Shown one piece after another: positions 58,737-64,000 of a DNA stretch of 64,000 nucleotides. The position numbers and the translations under genes are program-made. Source of the DNA: an uncultured Opitutia bacterium. GTDB lineage: Bacteria > Verrucomicrobiota > Verrucomicrobiia > Opitutales > Opitutaceae. The stretch lies in contig CAIPAH010000013.1 of the NCBI GenBank assembly GCA_903862955.1, forward strand, positions 186,001 to 250,000. Reading direction: 5' to 3'. The first letter of the stretch is position 1; every line of letters begins with the position of its first letter. Below the pieces are notes generated by a model, which ran no database searches, was not told where the DNA came from, and was given only the letters and a program-made list of their open reading frames with translations.

Positions 58737-59978
58737 ATGAATTTCTCCAACGTCGTCACGGTTTACCTGAAGGAACTCAAGGACACGCTCCGCGACCGGC
58801 GCGCGCTGATGTCGATGGTCATCATCCCGACGATCGTGATGCCGGCGCTGACCTTCGGCGTGGGCAAGATCGCCGCCGGGGTGGTCTCGAAGGCCCGCCA
58901 GGAGATTCCCGCGGTCATGGTCCTGAGCGGCGAGGATTCACCGGGCGTCGTGGCGGGGCTGCGGCAGGACAAGAAGCTGCGGCTGGTGGCGACGGCGGCG
59001 GACTGGAAGGATCAGATCTCGGACAAGAAACTCCGCGCGGCGGTGCGGATCCCGGCGGGCTTCGAGGCAGGCTTGAAAGCGGGCGCGGCGGAGCCGGTGA
59101 TCATTTACAACTATGACGGCGAGTTGAAGTCGGGCTTTTCGGTGAACGAGTTGGAAAGATATTTTCGTGCGCTGCGCGACCAGACGGTGACCGCGCGGCT
59201 GACGGAGCGGGGACTACCGGCGACGCTGGTGCGTCCCTTCGAGACAAAGCGCGAGAACGTGGCGGCGCCGGAGAAGGTGGGCGGCAACCTGCTCGGCGGC
59301 ATCGTGCCCTACATCATCATCATTCTCTGCTTCACGGGCGCGATGTATCCCGCGATGGATTTGACCGCGGGCGAGAAAGAGCGCGGCACGATGGAGACGC
59401 TGTTGTGCAGCCCGGTGGCGCGGGTGGACCTCGTGCTGGGGAAGTTCTTAATGGTGCTCACCGGCTCGTTGTCCGCGATGATCCTCTCACTCACGTCGAT
59501 GACGCTGAGCGCAGCGGTGGCGGGCATGGTTTTCGCGGCGAAGACCGGTCCCGCGCAGATGGCGGCAATGGCGAGCCAGGCGCAGGGTGCCGGCGGCACG
59601 ATGCCGATGATCGACCCGCTCGGGCTGGTGGGCGTCGTCGCGATGGTGCTCCCCGTGGCGGTGCTGTTTTCGGCGCTGATTTTCACCGTGGCGCTGTTTG
59701 CCAAGAGCTACAAGGAGGCGCAGAGCTACGTCGCGCCGATGATCTTCATCGTGATCCTGCCGGCGGTCCTCGGCATGCTGCCGGGCATCGACCTCAACGC
59801 GCGCCTCGCGCTGGTGCCGATCCTGAACCTTTCGCTTGTGTGCAAGGAGATGCTGTCCGGCGTGTGGCACTGGAATTACATTGTGATCATCTTCGGCTCC
59901 TCGTGCGTCTACGCCGGCATCGCGCTGGCGCTGGCGGTGCGGATGTTCAACCGCGAGGACGTGATTTTCCGCGCCTGA
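58737..59978 (+). CDS. ABC-2 type permease (NatB-like)
   Basis: A 413-residue permease with one N-terminal helix (MSMVIIPTIVMPALTFGVGK), an extracytoplasmic domain of about 150 residues and five to six further helices from GIVPYIIIILCFTGAMYPAM. The NatB signature ERGTMETLLCSPVARVDLVL(G) marks the first cytoplasmic loop. Later helices are VGVVAMVLPVAVLFSALIFT and IVIIFGSSCVYAGIALALAV. With the preceding ATPase it forms an export pump for sodium, lipids or peptides; the substrate is not evident. Confidence 0.92.
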   Translation: MNFSNVVTVYLKELKDTLRDRRALMSMVIIPTIVMPALTFGVGKIAAGVVSKARQEIPAVMVLSGEDSPGVVAGLRQDKKLRLVATAADWKDQISDKKLRAAVRIPAGFEAGLKAGAAEPVIIYNYDGELKSGFSVNELERYFRALRDQTVTARLTERGLPATLVRPFETKRENVAAPEKVGGNLLGGIVPYIIIILCFTGAMYPAMDLTAGEKERGTMETLLCSPVARVDLVLGKFLMVLTGSLSAMILSLTSMTLSAAVAGMVFAAKTGPAQMAAMASQAQGAGGTMPMIDPLGLVGVVAMVLPVAVLFSALIFTVALFAKSYKEAQSYVAPMIFIVILPAVLGMLPGIDLNARLALVPILNLSLVCKEMLSGVWHWNYIVIIFGSSCVYAGIALALAVRMFNREDVIFRA

Positions 59979-60126
59979 GCGCGCTTCGCCGCGTTGCGGT
60001 GCGGCGGAAGAGCGGAGCGGTAAATTTTTCCTCAAAGCCGGTTGGGCGCGGTAAACAACGGGTAAAAGCCGGCCGGGCCTATGGCCATTGGGCGGCGGAA
60101 AGGTTTACGCTGCGCGCGTTCAAGCC

Positions 60127-60720
60127 ATGCCCACCCCCCAGCAAATCAATCCCGTGATTGCCTTTCCGGCGCCGCGGCCAGAGCTGAAACTGCTCTCCGC
60201 CGCCGAGCGCGCCGACACCCTCGAGCGCCAGCATCTCAGCCAAGACCACGAAGCCTTGCGGGATCGCGAGGCGAATCTCCGCGACTACGAGGCCCGGCTC
60301 CGCGCGTGGCAGGCGCAGATCGAGAGCGGGCTGCAGCAGCCGCCTCCGCCGGTGGCGCAGTATATCGCGCCCGTGGCGATGGGCCGGCCGCCGAGCGCCT
60401 CGCCTTTCGAGGGGGACGTCGCACTGCACGCCGGCTGGGAAAAATTGCACCGCGCCCGGGAGTTGCTCGAGGCGGAGCAGGCGCACGTGCGCGAGGATCG
60501 GCTCAATTTGAAGGAGACCGCGACCGTGCTGAAACGCCACGAGGCGTCGCTCGTGGCCCGCGAGGAAAGCCTTGCCCAGCGCGAGGAAATCCTCGCGGCC
60601 GCGACGGCAGTGCGGCTGGCGGAGCCGGTGAAATCGCCTTCCGCCATGTCGCGGCTGACGAACATGCCTTTCACGCTCGCCAAGTCCGTGTTTGGCGGAA
60701 AGCCGCCGGAGCAGGAGTGA
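60127..60720 (+). CDS. Hypothetical coiled-coil protein
   Basis: A 197-residue soluble protein. Two helical, charged stretches (LLSAAERADTLERQHLSQDH, EALRDREANLRDYEARL and WEKLHRARELLEAEQAHVRE, TATVLKRHEASLVAREESLA) show heptad-like spacing and the ARE/REE repeats of coiled coils. A proline- and glycine-containing linker (PPPPVAQYIAPVAMGRPP) separates them. The C-terminus is basic. No family is recognised. It stands 111 bases before the phosphorylase gene and 148 after the permease gene, which may mean its own promoter. Confidence 0.7.
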   Translation: MPTPQQINPVIAFPAPRPELKLLSAAERADTLERQHLSQDHEALRDREANLRDYEARLRAWQAQIESGLQQPPPPVAQYIAPVAMGRPPSASPFEGDVALHAGWEKLHRARELLEAEQAHVREDRLNLKETATVLKRHEASLVAREESLAQREEILAAATAVRLAEPVKSPSAMSRLTNMPFTLAKSVFGGKPPEQE

Positions 60721-60837
60721 CGCGGGCGACCGCGCCCCGCGGCAGGGCCAGGCGCGTGGAAGTTCCCCGGAGCGCCGGCGCGTGATGCGTTTTTCATCGG
60801 CACCGGCCCGCGGCTGCGATTGAAAGGGGACGTCGCC

Positions 60838-62160
60838 ATGAGCGCCGTCTCCCCGCTTTTTCCGCAGCACATCATTGCCCGCAAACGCGACGGCGGCGCG
60901 TTGACGCGGGAGGAAATCGAGGCGTTTGTCCGCGGCGCGACCGACGCCTCGTGGGCGGACTACCAGCTGAGCGCGATGCTGATGGCGATCTTCCTGCGCG
61001 GCATGACGCCGGTGGAGACGGCGCATTTCACCCGCGCGATGATGGAATCCGGCCGGGTCGCGGACCTGAGCAGCATCCGGATGCCCAAGGCCGACAAGCA
61101 CTCAACCGGTGGCGTGGGCGACAAGGTCTCGCTGCACCTGGCGCCGATGGTCGCGGCGTGCGGCGTGGCGGTGCCGATGATTTCCGGACGCGGGCTCGGC
61201 CACACCGGTGGCACGCTCGACAAGCTCGAGGCGATCCCGGGGTTCAGCGTGAACCTGTCGTTCGCCAGCTACCGCGCGCAGGTGAAGCGACTCGGGCTTT
61301 GCCTGATTGGGCAGACGGCCGAACTCGCCCCGGCGGACAAGAAGCTCTACGCGCTGCGCGACGTCACGGGCACGGTGGAGTGCATCCCGCTGATCTGCGG
61401 CAGCATCCTCGCCAAGAAGCTGGCGGAAGGGATCGACGTGTTGGTGCTCGACGTGAAGTTCGGCCGCGGCGCGTTCATGAAGGACCGGAAGCAGGCGCGG
61501 CAGCTGGCGCAGGCGCTCGTGCGGGTCGCCCGGGCGATGGGCAAGCCGACGCGCGCGCTGCTCACGGCGATGGACGAACCCCTGGGCCGGACGGTGGGCA
61601 ACGCCTTGGAGGTTGCGGAATCGATCGACTGCCTGCGCGGCCGAGGTCCTGCCGACACGATGGCGGTGACGTATGCGCTCGGGGAGCAAATGCTGCTGCT
61701 GGCGAAGGTGGCGTGCACGGCGAAGGCGGCGCGGGCGCAGCTGGAGAAGACGATCCGCGACGGCAGCGCTCTCGGGAGATTTCGCGCCATGATCGGGGCG
61801 CAGGGCGGCGACGCACGAGTGGTGGACGAGCCGGGCCGGCTGCCGCAGGCGAGGCTGCAGGTGCCGCTACCGGCGGCGCGCAGCGGTTTCGTGCAGGGCG
61901 TTGACGCAATGGGTGTGGCCCTGGCGGCGTTGCGGCTCGGGGCAGGACGCGCGAAGGCCGAAGACAAAGTTGACCCGGCGGTCGGCATCAGCGGGCTCGT
62001 GAAGGTCGGCGAGAAAGTCGCTGCGGGCACGCCTCTCTGCGTGATCCACGCGAACGACCGCCAGGCGCTCGCCGAGGCCCGCCGGATGCTGACGGCGGCA
62101 ATCGTCGTGGGTGGCTCCCGCATCCCGCCAGCGCGTCTGATCCGTGAGTTGATCGGCTAG
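60838..62160 (+). CDS. deoA: Pyrimidine-nucleoside / thymidine phosphorylase
   Basis: A 440-residue enzyme of the thymidine/pyrimidine-nucleoside phosphorylase family, which converts (deoxy)uridine or thymidine and phosphate to base and (deoxy)ribose 1-phosphate. The phosphate-binding signature KHSTGGVGDKVSLHLAPM and ISGRGLGHTGGTLDKLE are both intact; DVKFGRGAFMKDRKQA and ADTMAVTYALGEQML follow. The C-terminal domain ends KVGEKVAAGTPLCVIHANDR. It belongs functionally with DeoC in this window, although 12 kb apart. The ATG at 60838 has AAAGGGG at a suitable distance; a TTG six codons earlier is possible. The product could be Pdp rather than DeoA, as the specificity is not readable. Confidence 0.92.
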   Translation: MSAVSPLFPQHIIARKRDGGALTREEIEAFVRGATDASWADYQLSAMLMAIFLRGMTPVETAHFTRAMMESGRVADLSSIRMPKADKHSTGGVGDKVSLHLAPMVAACGVAVPMISGRGLGHTGGTLDKLEAIPGFSVNLSFASYRAQVKRLGLCLIGQTAELAPADKKLYALRDVTGTVECIPLICGSILAKKLAEGIDVLVLDVKFGRGAFMKDRKQARQLAQALVRVARAMGKPTRALLTAMDEPLGRTVGNALEVAESIDCLRGRGPADTMAVTYALGEQMLLLAKVACTAKAARAQLEKTIRDGSALGRFRAMIGAQGGDARVVDEPGRLPQARLQVPLPAARSGFVQGVDAMGVALAALRLGAGRAKAEDKVDPAVGISGLVKVGEKVAAGTPLCVIHANDRQALAEARRMLTAAIVVGGSRIPPARLIRELIG

Positions 62161-62167
62161 ACCAGCT

Positions 62168-62280
62168 GTAGGAGCGGGTTTACCCCGCGGAGTCTGCGGG
62201 AATCGTTCCGCAGAAAAAGGGAAACGCGGGCAGACGGAGGTTGCGGGACGGACGGAGATCGCGGCGTGAAGCCGCTCTTA
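62168..62280. repeat. REP-like palindrome overlapping the ABC-F stop codon
   Basis: The arms are 62169-62191 (GTAGGAGCGGGTTTACCCCG...) and about 62258-62280 (...GAAGCCGCTCTTACA). The pattern GTAGGAGCGG is that of REP-type elements known from Pseudomonas and others. Two further internal hairpins (GAGTCTGCGGGAATCGTTCC region) lie between. The right arm covers the stop codon of the ABC-F gene on the minus strand. Confidence 0.7.
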
Positions 62281-64000
62281 CAGCTTCTCCAGCTCGGCGA
62301 GCTTTTCGGCGGCTTGCTCCCAGGCGGCGGTGGCCACGGCGAGCTGGTCGACGAGCGTGCTGAGCTCGAGGTTGAGATGGTGAAATTTGCCCTTGTCGGA
62401 GTAGGTCTCCGGCGCCTCGAGTGCGGCGGCGAGTTCGTTCTGGCGGGCCTCCAGCTTGGAGACCTCTTCCTCGAGGCGGTGGACCTCGGTGTGCTGCTTC
62501 TTGATCTCGTTGGGCGTGGGGCGCTTTTTCGCGAGGGCGGGCGCCGCGACCGGCGCGGGCTTGGCGGCGGGGGCGTCCTGCTTCGGGCGGGCGTCGGTGA
62601 AGCCGGCGGTGAGCGCGGCGCGGGCGTTGGAGGCCTTCGATTTCTCGAGGTAGTAGTCGTAGTCGCCGGCGTAGGGCGTGAGCCGGCCGGAGTGGACGTG
62701 CAGCACGGTCTTCGCGAGCTGGCGGATGAAATACACGTCGTGGCTGATGAAGATGAACGTGCCCTCGTATTGCTGGAGCGCGAAGAGCAGCGCGTCGATT
62801 GACGCGATGTCGAGGTGGGTCGTGGGCTCGTCCATCAGCAGCAAATTCGGCGGATCCACGAGCAGGCGGGCAAGGGCGAGGCGGGACTTTTCACCACCGG
62901 AGAGGACGCTGCACTTCTTGAAGACGTCGTCCTTGCGGAAGAGGAACGCGCCGAGGATGGTGCGCGCCTGCTGCTCGGTGAGGTCGTTCTCCGCGGTACG
63001 CAGCTCCATGACGTTCTCCATCACGGTGAGGTCGAGCTTCAGGTTGTCCGCGCGATTTTGGGCGAAATAGCCCGGGAAGACGTTGCTGCCGAGTTCCCGC
63101 ACGCCGCCCTGGATGGGGATAACGTCGCCGAGGATCTTGAGCAGGGTGGACTTGCCCGCGCCGTTGGGGCCGACAAGCACGATGCGCTGGCCGCGCTCGG
63201 CCTCGAAGTTGAGGTCGCGGTAGACGACGTGGTCGCCGTAGGCCTGCTGGACGTTCTTCAGCGAGATGACCTTCAGGCCGGAGCGCGGGGCGGGCGGGAA
63301 CTTGAAGCGGACCTTTTTCAGGTCCTCGGTCGGCTCCTCGACGGCGACGTCCTGGAGACGCTCGATCTGCTTTTCCTTGGATTTGGCGCGTGACGCCATT
63401 GACGCCTTGGCGCCGAAGCGGTCGACGAATTTCTGGAGGTGGGCGATTTCGCGCTGCTGGTTCTTGTAGGCGGCGGCCTGCTGCTCCTTGCGGGCGACGC
63501 GCTCGTTGAGGTAGTCGTCGTAATTGCCGGTGTAGCGGTTGAGCGTGCCGTTGCGCAGCTCGAGGATGCCGGTGCAAAGGATGTTGAGGAAGGCGCGGTC
63601 GTGGGAGACGACGAGGAGGCCGCCGGGGTAGCGCGTGAGGTAGTCCTGGAACCAGAGCAGGGCCTCGAGATCGAGGTGGTTGGTGGGCTCGTCGAGGATA
63701 AGCAGGGCGGGCTCGGCGACGAGGAGGCGGGCGAGATGGGCGCGCATGACCCAGCCGCCAGAGAAAGTCTTGGCGAGCTTGTCGGCGTCGCCCTCCTTGA
63801 ACCCGAGGCCGGCGAGGATCTTTTTCGCGCGCGGCTCGAGCGTCCAGTCGATGTCCCAGTCGTCGTCGTTCTCGGGCTCGAGCTTTTTGCCGCTGGTGGC
63901 GATCTGGAGGATGGTTTCGTCGCCGACGGGGGCGCTTTCCTGGGGCAGGAAGCCGAAGTCCGCGCCGCGCTCCCACTCGATCGTGCCGGTGTCGGCGGCC
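62278..64000 (-). CDS. ABC-F family ATPase (partial, N-terminus outside window)
   Basis: About 574 residues of a duplicated ABC ATPase of the ABC-F class, which act on ribosomes and lack membrane helices. From the first ATPase domain the signature and Walker B are visible (MRAHLARLLVAEPALLILDE, PTNHLDL). The linker KASMASRAKSKEKQIERL follows, then the second domain with Walker A VGPNGAGKSTLLKI, signature SVLSGGEKSRLALARLL, Walker B LLLMDEPTTHLD and SHDVYFIRQL. A C-terminal coiled-coil tail (EEVSKLEARQNELAAALEAP) resembles the Uup/YheS-like group. The first Walker A lies beyond the window. Its stop codon falls in a REP-like element. Role in translation or resistance not decided. Confidence 0.93.
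   Translation of the reverse strand, partial: AADTGTIEWERGADFGFLPQESAPVGDETILQIATSGKKLEPENDDDWDIDWTLEPRAKKILAGLGFKEGDADKLAKTFSGGWVMRAHLARLLVAEPALLILDEPTNHLDLEALLWFQDYLTRYPGGLLVVSHDRAFLNILCTGILELRNGTLNRYTGNYDDYLNERVARKEQQAAAYKNQQREIAHLQKFVDRFGAKASMASRAKSKEKQIERLQDVAVEEPTEDLKKVRFKFPPAPRSGLKVISLKNVQQAYGDHVVYRDLNFEAERGQRIVLVGPNGAGKSTLLKILGDVIPIQGGVRELGSNVFPGYFAQNRADNLKLDLTVMENVMELRTAENDLTEQQARTILGAFLFRKDDVFKKCSVLSGGEKSRLALARLLVDPPNLLLMDEPTTHLDIASIDALLFALQQYEGTFIFISHDVYFIRQLAKTVLHVHSGRLTPYAGDYDYYLEKSKASNARAALTAGFTDARPKQDAPAAKPAPVAAPALAKKRPTPNEIKKQHTEVHRLEEEVSKLEARQNELAAALEAPETYSDKGKFHHLNLELSTLVDQLAVATAAWEQAAEKLAELEKL

Noticed and set aside
60001-60126. Possible terminator or RNA between the ABC permease and coiled-coil genes
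   Set aside because: GCGTTGCGGTGCGGCGG-type GC content is high but no stable hairpin with a U-tract or recognisable RNA fold is seen.

Overview
The window is GC-rich chromosomal DNA with dense, mostly co-directional genes. The gene content suggests a verrucomicrobial bacterium, most probably of the Opitutaceae type. The signs are an ADOP-type permease beside a PadR regulator, several phytanoyl-CoA-dioxygenase-like proteins, a run of uroporphyrinogen-decarboxylase-family proteins, Gfo/Idh/MocA and glycosidase genes, DUF1475/DUF3667/DUF4097 proteins, weak Shine-Dalgarno usage and many intergenic palindromes. This assignment is inference from gene content; no rRNA or tRNA gene was seen in the window.

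Layout. 1-2043: ADOP permease (cut by the window edge) and its PadR regulator. 2328-5408: a single-chain E1alpha-E1beta-E2 2-oxoacid dehydrogenase. 6292-15463, minus strand: a membrane-lipid modification cluster (acyl desaturase, FAD oxidoreductase, DUF1365, CFA-synthase-like enzyme, DUF1475, DUF2062, DUF1295, a second CFA-superfamily methyltransferase) with an MFS exporter at its upstream end. 15964-20933: DUF3667 protein, SDR, and an ECF sigma / anti-sigma / DUF4097 operon. 21291-27589: metallo-beta-lactamase-fold protein, outer-membrane-like protein, PhyH protein, DUF885 peptidase-like protein and small membrane proteins. 27600-29000: a lower-GC decayed island with a recombinase-like fragment and a truncated DUF2075 nuclease/ATPase. 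29103-34603: PhyH protein, LapA-like protein, TrmH-family methyltransferase, Gfo/Idh/MocA-AKR fusion. 34605-47195: carbohydrate-related region with a GH106-like hydrolase, HemW-like radical SAM protein, four UroD-family proteins, a toroid-type secreted protein, PhyH protein and a six-hairpin glycosidase. 47221-53021: thioesterase, DeoC, and an aldehyde dehydrogenase pair that looks like a split ALDH16 around a POT transporter. 53091-55754: M1 aminopeptidase. 55881-59978: LytS/LytTR two-component pair with a small membrane protein and an ABC exporter. 60127-64000: coiled-coil protein, pyrimidine-nucleoside phosphorylase, ABC-F ATPase (cut by the edge).

How the genes work together. The lipid cluster would desaturate acyl chains and then methylate or cyclopropanate them. 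DeoC, the ALDH pair and the nucleoside phosphorylase form a deoxyribonucleoside catabolic route. The glycosidase/UroD/PhyH/Gfo genes look like a set for degrading modified (perhaps O-methylated) glycans, which is inference.

The most unusual signal is not a gene. At least ten families of palindromic repeats fill the gaps. Several are nested concentrically inside one another, several supply stop codons or protein tails, and three consecutive palindromes lie in frame inside the TrmH-family gene. The single-polypeptide E1-E2 enzyme and the split ALDH16 are the main protein-level novelties.
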